A DNA stretch of 64,000 bases from Alkaliphilus transvaalensis ATCC 700919 (GTDB lineage Bacteria; Bacillota; Clostridia; Peptostreptococcales; Natronincolaceae): NCBI RefSeq assembly GCF_000621485.1, contig NZ_KK211287.1, positions 215,477 through 279,476 on the forward strand. Direction: 5' to 3'. Of the stretch, positions 35,481 through 46,247 are shown piece after piece (within the stretch, counting starts at the first letter, position 1; every line of letters starts with the position of its first letter). Both the position numbers and the translations under genes were made by a program. The notes beneath the pieces were generated by a model. The model made no database searches, was not told where the DNA came from, and worked only from the letters and a program-made list of their open reading frames with translations.

Positions 35481-36617
35481 ATGATGAAGTATTTTAAAAA
35501 ACCTTTATTTTTATTCACGTTACTATCAATTGTTATGTTATTAAGCGTCCATGTGACAGCAATGCATCGAGTGCATGGTGCTAGTACTAGCTGGATCTCT
35601 GTTAGTAGTGACGGTTGGCATGCTAGTATGAATAGTTCTATGTCAAATCAGCATACTTCCTGGTCTACAACAAACATAGATGCAGATGCAATAGTCTTTA
35701 GAGATGGAATACTTATAGGTTCAGGTACTAATTATGATTCCACAGGAAGAAACTACATAGTAGCTAATTATTATCCATCTTCTATAGCTGGAGTATATAC
35801 AGTAGAAGGCCAGGGTTCTTATACCCTCACTAACTCAGTTAGTTACTATGACCTTAGTTCTACATCTCAATATTGGTACCCAGGCTTATCAATATATTCA
35901 TTAGAAGAAGGTAAAATTTCAGAACCTGAAAGAGCGCTAGATAAGTATTTTCAGGTTTTAGAAAGTCATATAGCAAGCACTTTAAATATTCCATTAACGG
36001 ATTATATAAGAACAGATCTTCAAGAACTAGCAAAAAATGAAAAATTCTACGGATTATCTAAGCTTTATTTTGATTTACCCCTTAAAGTTGGCGACCAAAA
36101 GCCTTCCATATATTTAAAAAATGATGAAGCATTATTTTTACGTCAGACAGCAGAAGGAATCAATATGGCTTACTTATTAGCCTATGATGAAGAAGAAGAC
36201 TGGAGTATTATGGAAGTAAAGGACATACAGGGTCAACCAATGAAATTCAAAAAACAGTATACAGAAATTGACGGCAAAGTTTCTTTAGCAAGTGATACAC
36301 ATGTTACCAAAACTCCATCTATTTCTGACGAAGAAGTTGCATCATTATTTAATATTTCTTTAGAAAACTATGAAAAATCAAATATATATGAAATTGGCGA
36401 AGGTGAAATGGACGACAACAGCCTATATTCTTTAGTTTTGATCAATCAATACGGTACAAATATTGAAATTGGCGATGTAAGACCCTCCATTTACCTTAAT
36501 GACTACCAAGAAGGATTAATACTATTACAAAAATTTGATGGAGGTAAAGAGGTATACCATTTATTACATCATGAAACAAATGGTTGGTATATCAATTTTA
36601 TTGAATCTACTCCCTAA
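35481..36617 (+). CDS. Secreted protein with an internal duplication
   Basis: 378 residues, not recognised. A signal peptide covers residues 1-33 (LFTLLSIVMLLSV, then AMHRVHGAS). Residues 35-140 are Ser/Thr/Tyr-rich. The C-terminal part contains two related blocks, residues 202-249 (KVGDQKPSIYL, DWSIMEVKDI) and 329-375 (EIGDVRPSIYL, GWYINFIES), each about 48 residues, offset 127. This suggests tandem copies of a small domain of unknown function. RBS AAAGGAG, no obvious partner gene. Start at the first ATG or the second Met. Confidence 0.7.
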   Translation: MMKYFKKPLFLFTLLSIVMLLSVHVTAMHRVHGASTSWISVSSDGWHASMNSSMSNQHTSWSTTNIDADAIVFRDGILIGSGTNYDSTGRNYIVANYYPSSIAGVYTVEGQGSYTLTNSVSYYDLSSTSQYWYPGLSIYSLEEGKISEPERALDKYFQVLESHIASTLNIPLTDYIRTDLQELAKNEKFYGLSKLYFDLPLKVGDQKPSIYLKNDEALFLRQTAEGINMAYLLAYDEEEDWSIMEVKDIQGQPMKFKKQYTEIDGKVSLASDTHVTKTPSISDEEVASLFNISLENYEKSNIYEIGEGEMDDNSLYSLVLINQYGTNIEIGDVRPSIYLNDYQEGLILLQKFDGGKEVYHLLHHETNGWYINFIESTP

Positions 36618-36692
36618 AAATGAGTACAACATTTAAAAGATTAGGATTGCTATTACTCTTTCTTAATTTTTTTAGTACAATTAGCTTATACT

Positions 36693-36736
36693 AATAAAAC
36701 TGTCTGACTAAGCTTTACAAGTCAGACAGTTTTATT
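36693..36736. terminator. Bidirectional terminator
   Basis: AATAAAACTGTCTGACT pairs with AGTCAGACAGTTTTATT. It serves the secreted protein gene and the convergent flavodiiron gene. Confidence 0.8.
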
Positions 36737-36795
36737 TTCTACATTTGAGACCCATTAAGAAGAATACTGTCCTTTCCATAAGAATAAAAGATAAT

Positions 36796-37992
36796 CTATT
36801 TTTCAGACTCTGATAATATTTTATTCCCAAAGGCTTTACCAAACTCAATGCATTCTACTAGTTCTGCTTCATTAGGGATATATTTAAATTTGATATTGTC
36901 TTGAATTATTTCAACTTTAGCCTTTTTAAGAAAATCTTCTAATACTTTGGGTGACTCACCACTCCAACCATAGCTCCCAAAGGATGCGCCTACCTTATCA
37001 ATAAATTTAAGTCCCTGCATTTCTTCTAAGACAGGTGCTAAAGAGCCAAGGATTCCATTATTTACAGTAGAAGAGCCACAAATAATTCCTTTAGACTTAA
37101 ATATCTCAGTTAATACGTCATTTTTATCTGCAGTAGCAACATTATAAATCTTATAACTTACTCCCACTTTATCTAACCCATCCCCTATATGTTCTGCCAT
37201 TTTTTTTGTGGCTCCCCACATAGAATTATAGAATATTACAACGCTATTATCAGATTTTCCACTTGCCCATTCATAGTATTTTTCAACTATTCTCATGGGA
37301 TTTTCTCTCCATATGACCCCATGGCTTGGTGCGATCATGTCCACTGGTAGGTTTAAGCTTTTTAACTCCTCTATTTTTTTAGTAACTAATTTACTGAAGG
37401 GGGTTAGGATATTTGCATAATATTTTAATGCTTCCTGATAAACTTCTGTTTCATCAACTTCATCATTAAAGATGCCAGAAGAAGCAAAGTGTTGTCCAAA
37501 GGCATCATTAGAAAACAATATGTTCTCACCTGTTAGGTAAGCAAACATGCTATCAGGCCAATGAAGCATAGGAGCTTCAACAAAAATCAAATCATTTTTA
37601 CCTATATTAAGTTTATCTCCTGTTTTAACAACTTTAATATTCCATTCCTTATGATAATGCCGTTTTATACTTTCTTCTCCATTTTTTGATGCTACAATTA
37701 TAGCATTGGGGCAATACTCCATAATTACTGGTAGGGCACCCGAGTGATCGGGTTCTGCATGGTTGATTACAACATAGTCTATTTCTTTTATATCTATCAC
37801 TTCTTTTAACCGCTCTAAAAAATTTTCAGTAAGGGGCTCCCACACTGTATCGATTAAAACATTTTTCTCGTCCTTAATTAAATATGCATTATATGTAGTC
37901 CCCCTATGGGTTGATAATTCATAGCCATGAAAATATCTTACTTCCCAGTCATTTGCACCAACCCAATAAATACGATCCTTTAACTTTTTCAT
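36796..37992 (-). CDS. Flavodiiron protein (FprA family)
   Basis: 398 residues. The N-terminal metallo-beta-lactamase domain carries the diiron motif H-x-E-x-D-H in NHAEPDHSGALP, then further ligands in LHWPDS, SNDAFGQH and APSHGVIW. The C-terminal flavodoxin domain has NSMWGATKKMAEH for FMN binding and GSSTVNNGILGSL. In anaerobes FprA reduces O2 to water or NO to N2O, protecting the cell. It lies near superoxide dismutase, which fits oxidative defence. RBS GGAGGAG. Start ATG at 37992. Confidence 0.9.
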   Translation of the reverse strand: MKKLKDRIYWVGANDWEVRYFHGYELSTHRGTTYNAYLIKDEKNVLIDTVWEPLTENFLERLKEVIDIKEIDYVVINHAEPDHSGALPVIMEYCPNAIIVASKNGEESIKRHYHKEWNIKVVKTGDKLNIGKNDLIFVEAPMLHWPDSMFAYLTGENILFSNDAFGQHFASSGIFNDEVDETEVYQEALKYYANILTPFSKLVTKKIEELKSLNLPVDMIAPSHGVIWRENPMRIVEKYYEWASGKSDNSVVIFYNSMWGATKKMAEHIGDGLDKVGVSYKIYNVATADKNDVLTEIFKSKGIICGSSTVNNGILGSLAPVLEEMQGLKFIDKVGASFGSYGWSGESPKVLEDFLKKAKVEIIQDNIKFKYIPNEAELVECIEFGKAFGNKILSESEK

Positions 37993-38308
37993 ATATACTC
38001 CTCCAACCTTTGAAATTTAACGCAAAATTATTATTTCTCCAATTACCATTAATATACTTAATAGCAACTTTCTTCTTATATCTATAAGGTTAGAAATCGG
38101 GCATCCGATTTAATTCTCTACTATATTATAAATTAGCCATATAACCACATAAAAAAGACTAGATTTTTTTCTAGTCTATGTTTTTATACAATATATAGAG
38201 GAAATTGCATTATGATGCAAATTAAACTTAATATAGTCTTCATCTGTAATTTCAAACTTAATCTCTATCCTAATCTCCTCCTATAAATTTTCTAACCTCT
38301 TTACCTAT
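37993..38308. other. Intergenic gap with terminator and partial element
   Basis: 316 bp without a gene. It has the terminator at 38148-38177 and a short arm of the interspersed element, GAGGAAATTGCAT, at 38199-38211, followed by a local ATGCAA palindrome. Confidence 0.5.
38148..38177 (-). terminator. Terminator of the lipoprotein gene
   Basis: AGACTAGA/TCTAGTCT stem with a T6 loop, followed on the minus strand by TTTTTTATG. Confidence 0.65.
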
Positions 38309-38941
38309 TTAGTTGTAGTAAACTGGTAATTTTGTTGTCTGTATGGTTCCGTAATTCTCCAAGGTTACCTCTGTGTATAGTATGAAATAGGGTTCATAGG
38401 AGATACTTCCACTTGAGGCCTTAATATGTCTATCTATCACTTCACTGATTCTATCATTTGTATAAATCCAACCATCACTCGGATCATTATCAACAAATAT
38501 TAAAAGCTCTTCTTGATCTGATTCCATCCTAGTCAAAAAAAATTCTACCTTTTTGGCAGTTTCATATCCTATTACTTCTAACTGAAAAAATTCTTCTTCT
38601 AATATGTACCAATCATCTTTAATTTTATATTTAGAATTTATCTTATAAACATTTGGTAAGTTTTCAAAAGCCATGTTTTTATCATTTAACCTTGAATACG
38701 AAGAAAACTTTGACATGATCAGACTATCTTCAAGTTCTTTTTTCTCTTTTGTTATTCGGGAATTTAACTCCTTTAAATCGATTATCTCATCTTTTTTTTG
38801 AGATAACTCTTCTTCTAATTGAAAAATTTTGTTAGCCAAGTAATATCTTTCTTCTTTAAAAGACTCTATAGATTTATTAGCGCACCCTAAAATCAGCATA
38901 GACATCACTATACATATGATCACAATTAAGTACCTTTTCAT
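38309..38941 (-). CDS. Hypothetical lipoprotein with coiled coil
   Basis: 210 residues. A lipoprotein signal ends in lipobox LILGC near residue 19. Residues 30-75 form a Glu/Lys-rich coiled coil (FQLEEELSQKKDEIIDLKELN). The remainder is a globular domain, not recognised. Start at ATG 38941, preceded by GAGGAGGG; the longer ORF begins at 38980. It would be anchored on the outer face of the membrane. Confidence 0.7.
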   Translation of the reverse strand: MKRYLIVIICIVMSMLILGCANKSIESFKEERYYLANKIFQLEEELSQKKDEIIDLKELNSRITKEKKELEDSLIMSKFSSYSRLNDKNMAFENLPNVYKINSKYKIKDDWYILEEEFFQLEVIGYETAKKVEFFLTRMESDQEELLIFVDNDPSDGWIYTNDRISEVIDRHIKASSGSISYEPYFILYTEVTLENYGTIQTTKLPVYYN

Positions 38942-39017
38942 TTTTTCCCTCCTCAGTAAGAGTAAGATTTGTATTTCCATTACTGAAATTAGAATTGTAG
39001 TCTGTTTTTTTGTTTAA

Positions 39018-39491
39018 TCATAAAATCACGTTATCCTCAACCATCCTAACAAATTCAACCGGATGCTGAATAATTTCGGCTGTTTCTTCAACAGAATAAC
39101 CTTCACCAAGATACCTTCTTACTATAACTTTCATTGATTCACCAATTTCTATAATATGATAATCAGGGTCATAAATACGAACAACTCGTTGCTGCCAATC
39201 ATATTTCTTAGGTGGATGAAGATATTCAATATCCGAATAACTCTTTATTTTACTAATAAAATCATCAAAATTTTCCACTTCGAAATATAATTCCATATTA
39301 TTTGATTTTTTTATAATGCTTTCTTCCGAAAGACCAGTGAGCCAGCCAAAATTCTGCTGTATTCCAAACCCCCCACTAAAAGTAACATTCCATCCGAGAT
39401 CCAGTATAACATCTTGGTCAAATAATTCGGTATAGAATTTTTTTGACACTTTAACATCTTTGACAGCCAATAAAGCAAGCTTAAATTCCAT
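39018..39491 (-). CDS. VOC/glyoxalase-like protein with C-terminal helical tail
   Basis: 157 residues. The first 115 form a VOC-type domain (LLAVKDVKVSKKFYTELFDQDV, DPDYHIIEIGES). The last 35 are an extra helical tail, VRRYLGEGYSVEETAEIIQHPVEF, which looks like a helix-turn-helix-like segment. Substrate unknown. Start ATG with AAGGGTGG upstream. It is the head of a pair with the lipoprotein gene, 76 bp apart. Confidence 0.7.
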   Translation of the reverse strand: MEFKLALLAVKDVKVSKKFYTELFDQDVILDLGWNVTFSGGFGIQQNFGWLTGLSEESIIKKSNNMELYFEVENFDDFISKIKSYSDIEYLHPPKKYDWQQRVVRIYDPDYHIIEIGESMKVIVRRYLGEGYSVEETAEIIQHPVEFVRMVEDNVIL

Positions 39492-39801
39492 TATAACACC
39501 ACCCTTTTGATTTCTAACATTTCTTCACTTTTCCTACCATCATCATCAAAGCAACTAGCAGGTACAATATTTATCCTATGGTATTATCTATAAAATAGGC
39601 TCTCATATATTTCTATTTCCATTTACTAATATCCTCTTTTTTTACATATAATTGTAATTAGTATTCATGGTTTCTATACTTGAGGAAATTGCATAACTAT
39701 GAATTTATATAGGGTTTACACTGACTTGAAATTTTCTCACTAAAAAAAGAGACCCCTTAGATGAAGAAGAGATCTCTTTTTGTAATTCATTTACAACAAT
39801 A
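39492..39801. other. Intergenic gap with element arms
   Basis: 310 bp without a gene. Two arms of the interspersed palindrome are present, CCTATGGTATTAT (39575-39587) and TTGAGGAAATTGCATAAC (39680-39697), in outward orientation. The sodA terminator is at 39742-39781. Confidence 0.5.
39742..39781 (-). terminator. Terminator of sodA
   Basis: Minus-strand AAAAAGAGATC pairs with GGTCTCTTTTT and is followed by T and A. Confidence 0.65.
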
Positions 39802-40413
39802 CTATTTTAAGTTGTTATATAGCTTACTTACATAATCCCAATTTACTAAATTCCACCAAGCCTGAACATAATCGGGTCTCTTGTTTTGATATTTTAGATA
39901 ATAAGCATGCTCCCAAACATCAAGACCTAATAGAATTCTATTGCCCTCCATCAAAGGATTATCCTGATTAGGAGTTGACGTTACCTCTAATTGATTATCT
40001 TTATTGATAATTAGCCATGCCCAACCACTTCCAAATCGTGTTGCAGCTGCCTTATTAAAAGTCTCTTTAAAGGCTTCAAAGTTACCAAAAGTATCATTAA
40101 TTGCATCTAAAAGCTCTCCCGTCGGTTCTCCTCCACCATTGGGTGATAGAAGTTTCCAGAATAAACTATGATTATAATGTCCACCACCGTTATTTCTTAC
40201 TGCCCAGTAAATTTCCTGAGGTAGTGCTTCTAATTCACTTAAAAGTACTTCAAGACTCTTCTCTTGCAAAGCCCCATAACCTTCAAGGGCTAAGTTTAAA
40301 TTATTAACATAGGCTTGATGATGTTTTGTATGATGAATTTCCATCGTCCCTTGATCAAAATAAGGTTCTAATCCATCATATGGGTATTCTAAGTTTGGTA
40401 ATGTATATTTCAT
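39802..40413 (-). CDS. sodA: Superoxide dismutase, Mn/Fe type
   Basis: 203 residues. Metal ligands: His in [13 protein letters not shown], His in [10 protein letters not shown], Asp and His in [15 protein letters not shown]. The sequence [23 protein letters not shown] favours a Mn-binding type. It dismutates superoxide to peroxide and oxygen in the cytosol. It is monocistronic with its own terminator. The nearby flavodiiron and AhpD-like proteins may cooperate in oxygen defence. Confidence 0.95.
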   Translation of the reverse strand: MKYTLPNLEYPYDGLEPYFDQGTMEIHHTKHHQAYVNNLNLALEGYGALQEKSLEVLLSELEALPQEIYWAVRNNGGGHYNHSLFWKLLSPNGGGEPTGELLDAINDTFGNFEAFKETFNKAAATRFGSGWAWLIINKDNQLEVTSTPNQDNPLMEGNRILLGLDVWEHAYYLKYQNKRPDYVQAWWNLVNWDYVSKLYNNLK

Positions 40414-40554
40414 TTCCTCAACCTCCTAAAATTTCTTCCAGAATATTTATTACTTATCATATACCCTTAGTCATTAATGATAATCATTATTAATTATTTT
40501 TTTTATCTTTATTTATTTATTTAAGGAAATTGACTAAATAGTGTGGATAGGTAT

Positions 40555-40588
40555 CGAAAAAAAACACCTGCCATTTGACAGGTGTTTT
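40555..40588 (-). terminator. Terminator of the small wHTH gene
   Basis: AAAACACCTG pairs with CAGGTGTTTT; the minus strand continues with eight T. Confidence 0.8.
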
Positions 40589-40595
40589 AATCATG

Positions 40596-40775
40596 CTATT
40601 CATTTACTGAATAAAAGCATCTTTTTGGTGATATAATTTTTTCATCCTTCTTTAAAGCCTTAATTGCTTTATCAACATCTTTTTTATCTAAGCCTGTTGC
40701 CTCTGCTATATCGCCAGCCTTTAATGGCTCCTTTGAATTTTTTAAAGCTTCTAAAACAGTTTCATTTACGCTCAT
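40596..40775 (-). CDS. Small winged-helix protein
   Basis: 59 residues, the whole a MarR-like winged-helix: VLEALKNSKEPLKAGDIAEATGLDKKDVDKAIKALKKDE, with a basic recognition helix. It is too short to contain a dimer or ligand domain. Such small HTH proteins act as DNA-binding adaptors; the target is unknown. The ATG at 40775 follows AGGAGG; the ORF's TTG at 40781 is further from the site. Confidence 0.75.
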   Translation of the reverse strand: MSVNETVLEALKNSKEPLKAGDIAEATGLDKKDVDKAIKALKKDEKIISPKRCFYSVNE

Positions 40776-40859
40776 AATCAAACCTCCTACTTTTCTTATG
40801 TATACTTTTTAAATAATCTTTATTTATTATACCTCCAGTTATCGCTTTAAAACATCTTT

Positions 40860-42248
40860 TTATCCTTGAATGGTAATTTTTTTATTCTCATCACAAATAA
40901 TATTTTTACTTACCTGCCCTATTTTAGTCTTGATAGATACTTTATTACCCCAAAGTTCCCTTACATATTTTAAAGTCTCATAGGCATAGGCTAATTCTAA
41001 TTCCCTTCCATCAAATTCATGCTCTAACATAAGGGAACCATCTTTTTGATTAAATTCAACTACCTTAATATAAGGGATTCCCCCCATCCCCACTTGATTT
41101 GCTATCGTATTTCTAATTTCCTTCCAGCCAACCTCGTCGGAAACTTCAACAATTTGATAATCTCTGCCCTTTTTATCAAACTTAAATAGATTCATTTCTT
41201 CACATAGTTCCTTTGTTAAATATTTTCTAATAAAGGATTGATCCCTTTCTATTTCTCTAACTTCAAATATTTTATCCCTTCCATAACGGGCTTCAATATC
41301 ATTAAAAATCAGAAATCCCATATAATATGGATTAATACTACCTAAGAAAGGTCTCACTACTTGATTGTGCCTGCCTAAAAATTCTAGTTGATGCCCTTGA
41401 GGAAGATCCAGCTGGTTTAATATTTTGTAATGCCAATAGCTGGCCCAGCCTTCATTCATAACCTTTGTTTCTATTTGAGGAATAAAATACTTTGTTTCCT
41501 CCATTACAATCCTCATAATGTCTTTTTCCCACTCTTTTAAGTCTCCATAGTCTATTATAAATTCCATGAGATCATCCATAGGCTCTAACGGAATTCTGTT
41601 GAGATTTGGAAAAAGTACTTCCTTTTTTTCATCTAATATACTTGTTACTTTAGATTCTTGATAATATTTTTCCAATAACCGATTCCTTTTTTCTTCTTCT
41701 GATAGCTTTTTAACTTCAACTTCTCTAGTTGTCTGAAACTTAATGGCATGGGCGGCGTCTAAAATTCTTTCCACCTTCTCATAGCCAATACTGGGGTCTT
41801 TAATATAATTTCTAATACGATTTGCATGGTTTTTAAACATCTCAAAGGTGTAATCTGCTTGAGTTCCCTTAGCAAAAAGTCGATTGTTTTTAAAGAAGTC
41901 GTTATGTCCATAAACATGGGCAATAGTTAGAATTTGTAATAGTAGGGTGTTATCCTTCATCAGGTAGGCAAGACATGGATCTGAATTAATAACCATTTCA
42001 TAGGCTAAACCCTTTAAATTATAGGTATAAAGGGTTTTACTTCTTTCATAGGCCTTTCCATAGCTCCAATGGGGATAATGGGAGGGCATTCCCACATAAG
42101 CTTCGTAACAAAGCATATCCTCATAACTACAAATTTCAAATTCTTGAGGGTAGCAATTTAATCCTTCCCTTCTAACAATCTCTTCTATTTTATTGTTCCA
42201 CATTTCCAATTGTTTCATAGTGTAGTCTACCATAGGCAAAGTCATCAT
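40860..42248 (-). CDS. spoVR: SpoVR family protein
   Basis: 462 residues, full length for SpoVR/YcgB. Motifs: [39 protein letters not shown] and [12 protein letters not shown] with SINPYYMG. SpoVR affects spore cortex formation in Bacillus; YcgB in E. coli belongs to a stress module with YeaG/YeaH. It ends the operon prkA-yeaH-spoVR, and its start overlaps the yeaH stop by four bases. No catalytic function is established. Confidence 0.9.
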   Translation of the reverse strand: MMTLPMVDYTMKQLEMWNNKIEEIVRREGLNCYPQEFEICSYEDMLCYEAYVGMPSHYPHWSYGKAYERSKTLYTYNLKGLAYEMVINSDPCLAYLMKDNTLLLQILTIAHVYGHNDFFKNNRLFAKGTQADYTFEMFKNHANRIRNYIKDPSIGYEKVERILDAAHAIKFQTTREVEVKKLSEEEKRNRLLEKYYQESKVTSILDEKKEVLFPNLNRIPLEPMDDLMEFIIDYGDLKEWEKDIMRIVMEETKYFIPQIETKVMNEGWASYWHYKILNQLDLPQGHQLEFLGRHNQVVRPFLGSINPYYMGFLIFNDIEARYGRDKIFEVREIERDQSFIRKYLTKELCEEMNLFKFDKKGRDYQIVEVSDEVGWKEIRNTIANQVGMGGIPYIKVVEFNQKDGSLMLEHEFDGRELELAYAYETLKYVRELWGNKVSIKTKIGQVSKNIICDENKKITIQG

Positions 42249-43444
42249 TCCCTATACCCGTTTTCTTTGTCTAACAATTTTTTGAGAGCAGGAATAATAT
42301 CCTCCTTTCTTGTCATTGTTACGATGGAAAAATTCTTATCTTCTATTTTACTGATAAATTCAGACTTAATCTTGCTAGTTGGTCGATAATATCCCATCTG
42401 AATCTCTCCATATCCAAAAAGGTTGCAGGCTTTACATAATTCAGCTGCTAGTTTTACTGCCTTGTCATTGTCTTCTGCCCAATTATCTCCGTCACTACAA
42501 TGGAAGGCATAGACATTCCATACAGATGGGTTATATCTCTTCTCTATCACCTCTAAAGCCTTTTCATAACCACTACTGATATAGGTCCCACCCGATTCTA
42601 CCTTATGGAAGAACTCTTCTTCACTTACCTCCTTTGCAATGGTAGAGTGGGCAATAAATACAACTTCAACATTAAGATATTTTCCTCGAACAAACTGATA
42701 TAGGAGAAAATAAAAACTTCGAGCAAGATACTTTTTATTTATATTCATCGATCCAGAGGTGTCCATAATACAGATTACAACAGCATTAGTCTCCTTTTTA
42801 ATATCCTGTCTTAGTCGGAAATACCTTAAGTCATCTTCTTTAAAGGGGAATCGTTCCTTTTCCTTCTCATCTTCTTCATTTAACTGTATATTTGAAGTTT
42901 GTTTTCCCCTTTGATGGGCTTTTTGTCGCTTAATTTTTTCTACTACAGATCTTTTTTTAGCAAGTCTTGGTTTAATCCCTTTTTGCTGGTAGCCCAACTT
43001 TTTATAGTTCTTCTCAGATAAAATTTCGTTAAATTTCTTTCTTTCTAAAAAGGGCAAATCTAAATCATCAAATAGATACTTGATCAACTCTTCTAAGGTA
43101 ATTTCAGTTTCATAAATGTCCTCACCCTCTGCATTACCCGGTTGGTCAGTCCCCTGTCCCTGTTCTCCCTGCATTTCTTCTTGCCCAATCTTATCTCCTC
43201 TTTTTTCATTACCATTTCCAGAACCTACCCCTGGTTTGTTTTTTCCATAAAGAAACTGATATTCCTTAATCCCTTTAATCGGAATCTTAATTTTTTTATT
43301 TCTATCTTCTCCAATAATACTTTCTTCTGCAATGATATCTGCTATATTTCTCTTAATAGAGTCCTCTACCAATTCCTTATGTCTTCTTCGATCTTCTGCA
43401 GCACGGTCTCTACCCCTTCCATCAAATTCACGAAATATGGCCAC
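42245..43444 (-). CDS. yeaH: YeaH/DUF444 family protein with VWA domain
   Basis: 399 residues. The GTG at 43444 follows GGGGGTG; the usual family start is AIFREF, and an ATG at 43486 would overlap prkA by 29 bases. N-terminal [22 protein letters not shown] and a Gly/Gln-rich linker precede a von Willebrand A-like domain with the MIDAS-type MDTSGSMNI. It acts with the kinase YeaG/PrkA in stress or sporulation signalling. The operon order is conserved from E. coli to Firmicutes. Confidence 0.85.
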   Translation of the reverse strand: MAIFREFDGRGRDRAAEDRRRHKELVEDSIKRNIADIIAEESIIGEDRNKKIKIPIKGIKEYQFLYGKNKPGVGSGNGNEKRGDKIGQEEMQGEQGQGTDQPGNAEGEDIYETEITLEELIKYLFDDLDLPFLERKKFNEILSEKNYKKLGYQQKGIKPRLAKKRSVVEKIKRQKAHQRGKQTSNIQLNEEDEKEKERFPFKEDDLRYFRLRQDIKKETNAVVICIMDTSGSMNINKKYLARSFYFLLYQFVRGKYLNVEVVFIAHSTIAKEVSEEEFFHKVESGGTYISSGYEKALEVIEKRYNPSVWNVYAFHCSDGDNWAEDNDKAVKLAAELCKACNLFGYGEIQMGYYRPTSKIKSEFISKIEDKNFSIVTMTRKEDIIPALKKLLDKENGYRE

Positions 43445-43457
43445 AGCTTCACCCCCA

Positions 43458-45380
43458 CTAATCCTTCCATAAATTGTTGGCGGCATATTTTAGAATGACA
43501 TTACAACAATGGTCACAATAACCATTACGTTTCATTTCCTCCACCATGGCATTATATTTTTCCTTCTGTTCATTATCTCTTACCTTAGTCCTAGTGATCA
43601 CACGGCTTAGTTCTTTAACTGAAGAAGTTAACTTCTTCTCTATCGCCTCTTTTAATGGCTCATAGGAAGAATAATCTATTTTACTACCCTTCCGCATGAT
43701 ATAGAACATATAGGTGGTTACATCTTGACGGAAGCCCTTTGCCCCACTAACGGGGATTCCAATCTGCTCTTCAATTGATCTCATAAATTTTTCATCTGGC
43801 TCCAGTTCTTCCCCTGTACTGCTATCTTTAATCTTTGTCTTATTAACATAGGCCTCGGCATGGTCTAGGTAGTTGTTAAATAAATCTTCTGCCTGTTCTC
43901 TATAACCATAGATAAAGGCTTTAGTAACTTCTTTCTCTAGTAGACTATGATATTCTTTTTTAATACCATCCTGTAGAAAACTTAAATACTTTTTCTTGTC
44001 TTCATCCCCTATTGCCAGTTCTTTTACTGACTTAATCAAGGTTTCTAATACTCCTATAGGATTAATACAATTATGCTCCGATTCGGCCATAGCTGTATCA
44101 AGGGCCTTCATAATAAATCTAGTCGATATTCCAGTCATCCCTTCATTTACTGCCTCTTCCTTCAACTCTAAGATATCTACCTTCTTGATATTTCCCTTCT
44201 CAACAATTTCCTCGCCATTATAAATCTTAAGCTTAGTCATTGGATCTACTTTATTTGATGGAACTAATCTTGTTAAAATGGCAAACATTGAGGCAACGTC
44301 TATCGTATATGGGGCGATATGGGGAGTAAATTTACTCTTTTTTAAGATTTTATTATAAATTTTTACTTCTTCCTTTAACTCTGTACAATAGGGGACTTCT
44401 ATTTTAACGATTCTATCTAATATCGCTTCGTTTGTATGGTCTGCTTTAAACTTATTCCATTCTGCTTCATTGGAATGGGCTAAAATAATACCATCAAAAT
44501 AGATCATAGATCCCTTTCCAGGGGATGGTATGCTTTTCTCTTGGGTAGCAGTAATCATTGTATGAAGATATTCTACTTCATTTTTAAATACTTCAATAAA
44601 CTCAACAAGACCTCTATTTCCAACATTAAAAGCACCATTTAAGGACATAACCCTTGGGTCATCCTCTGGATAGAGGTCTAACTTTGAAATATCAACAGAA
44701 CCAATTAAAACTGAGGTATCTTGATTATTTGGGTCAACTGGAGGAACTACACCAATTCCTTTTCTAGAACGGATACTAAAGTCTACAGTCCTAACGGGGA
44801 ATTTTTCAAACGCACCACCGAATTCATTAATAAGACGGTACCTGCAAACAGGACATAAATCGCCTTCGATCCTTACCCCTAGAAGCTCCTCAAATTCCCC
44901 ACGAAGATGCTTTGGTACTAAGTGAAGGGGTTCTTCTCTAATAGGGCAACCCTTTAGAGCATATATAGGTGGGCTAGTTTCTAATGCTTTTTTTAGAGCC
45001 TCCATTATTGATGATTTTCCTGCGCCTACAGGCCCAACTAGATATAAAACTTGGCGAGACTCTTCCCCTTGCATGGCAGCAGTATGGAAATAGCGGACAA
45101 TTTGCATGAGGGTTTTATCAATTCCGAAAAAATCCTTCTTGAAAAATTCATATTTTTTGATCATGTCATTGCCGTATATTCTTCTTAAACGAGGGTTTTC
45201 TTCAGTATTAATTACTTCTACTCCTTTACTTACAATAGCTTCATACATTCTCTGATGGGCTAACATACATAAATTTGGATCTTCTTTAAGTATCTCAAGA
45301 TAATCTAGAAAATTCCCATCAAAGTGTTGTTTTCTACTCTCCTCTCGATCCTTTTTAATTAAATCTGAGAATTTGGTCAT
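43458..45380 (-). CDS. prkA: PrkA family serine protein kinase
   Basis: 640 residues. The N-terminal AAA-type domain has Walker [15 protein letters not shown], then a family sequence with [13 protein letters not shown] and a Cys-pair near [10 protein letters not shown]. The C-terminal part is the PrkA domain ([16 protein letters not shown]) and ends with [17 protein letters not shown]. PrkA/YeaG phosphorylates serine and may also act as a protease; in Bacillus it influences sporulation. It is the first gene in the operon, RBS AAGGAGG. Confidence 0.9.
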   Translation of the reverse strand: MTKFSDLIKKDREESRKQHFDGNFLDYLEILKEDPNLCMLAHQRMYEAIVSKGVEVINTEENPRLRRIYGNDMIKKYEFFKKDFFGIDKTLMQIVRYFHTAAMQGEESRQVLYLVGPVGAGKSSIMEALKKALETSPPIYALKGCPIREEPLHLVPKHLRGEFEELLGVRIEGDLCPVCRYRLINEFGGAFEKFPVRTVDFSIRSRKGIGVVPPVDPNNQDTSVLIGSVDISKLDLYPEDDPRVMSLNGAFNVGNRGLVEFIEVFKNEVEYLHTMITATQEKSIPSPGKGSMIYFDGIILAHSNEAEWNKFKADHTNEAILDRIVKIEVPYCTELKEEVKIYNKILKKSKFTPHIAPYTIDVASMFAILTRLVPSNKVDPMTKLKIYNGEEIVEKGNIKKVDILELKEEAVNEGMTGISTRFIMKALDTAMAESEHNCINPIGVLETLIKSVKELAIGDEDKKKYLSFLQDGIKKEYHSLLEKEVTKAFIYGYREQAEDLFNNYLDHAEAYVNKTKIKDSSTGEELEPDEKFMRSIEEQIGIPVSGAKGFRQDVTTYMFYIMRKGSKIDYSSYEPLKEAIEKKLTSSVKELSRVITRTKVRDNEQKEKYNAMVEEMKRNGYCDHCCNVILKYAANNLWKD

Positions 45381-45808
45381 TTTTATTACCTCCTTCGACA
45401 GTCCTCATTGCTAGCTTTTGATTTCGAATCCATAAGGTAAAAGTAGCAACCTTAAATTATATGAAAGGAAATTCATTATTCAAAACAATTTCCCCATGTA
45501 TTAATATGTATGTTTTTCTTTAAGATTTTAAAACTTTTCTATTCATTCCATTTTAATAGGAATAATATGGATATTTATGCCATAAAAAAAGACCCAAAGT
45601 AATTCCTTTGGGATGTTATTGGTTGGTAGGTTGATTTATTTAATAGCAAAATACTCTTATTGATTAAGAACTTTAAAAAACTATAACAAAAAGTCATTCT
45701 AGTAAAGACATTGAAATTACATCATACCATTACAATAGATTCATCTTCAAATTGTTTAATATGAAAGCTATCACCAAGTATTTAAAAGTAGAAGCCAAAA
45801 TCTTATTC
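45381..45808. other. Intergenic gap
   Basis: 428 bp without an ORF or RNA gene. It contains the terminator at 45584-45612 and the promoter region of prkA. Nothing else was recognised. Confidence 0.5.
45584..45612 (-). terminator. Terminator of the DUF3006 gene
   Basis: CCCAAAG/CTTTGGG stem, followed on the minus strand by TCTTTTTTT. It lies about 200 bases after the stop. Confidence 0.6.
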
Positions 45809-46030
45809 TTAATCTCTAAATAAGCTTTTTGTTAAAGCTTCAATTGATTTCCTTCTTTTTTGGGTTTCTTCCTCATCGATGGATAGTTCTATTAAAACAA
45901 CATCTCCTTCTTTAACATTACTAGGAAGTAAACTTTTAGGTAAATCAAAAGTCCTTCTATCTCCATATTCTACAACGGCATAATCCCCCTCAAAACGATC
46001 TACTATCCCTTGATTCACTGATTTTTTCAT
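45809..46030 (-). CDS. DUF3006 family protein
   Basis: 73 residues, a small beta-barrel-like DUF3006 protein (PF11213): GIVDRFEGDYAVVEY, then FDLPKSLLPSNVKEGDVVLIE and a charged helical tail. DUF3006 genes often neighbour a secreted ComEC-like metallo-beta-lactamase gene, as here (46248), although the two are divergent. Start ATG after GGAGGC. Function unknown; possible partner of the hydrolase. Confidence 0.75.
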   Translation of the reverse strand: MKKSVNQGIVDRFEGDYAVVEYGDRRTFDLPKSLLPSNVKEGDVVLIELSIDEEETQKRRKSIEALTKSLFRD

Positions 46031-46247
46031 GCTAATGCCTCCTTAGTTTTTAGTCTTTTTAATTATATCTAATCCTTTACCTAAATAATCACTTAAATAC
46101 ACAGTTTTAACATAACTAACCTAAGTTTAACCTAACTTAATTTGGATACCTGATATTCTTAAATTATAAACCCGTTTCCCCTCTATTTAACCTTCCTCTT
46201 AAAAAACAAAGAGGAGGACTTTTATTAAAAGGAAAGGAGAATTGAGT

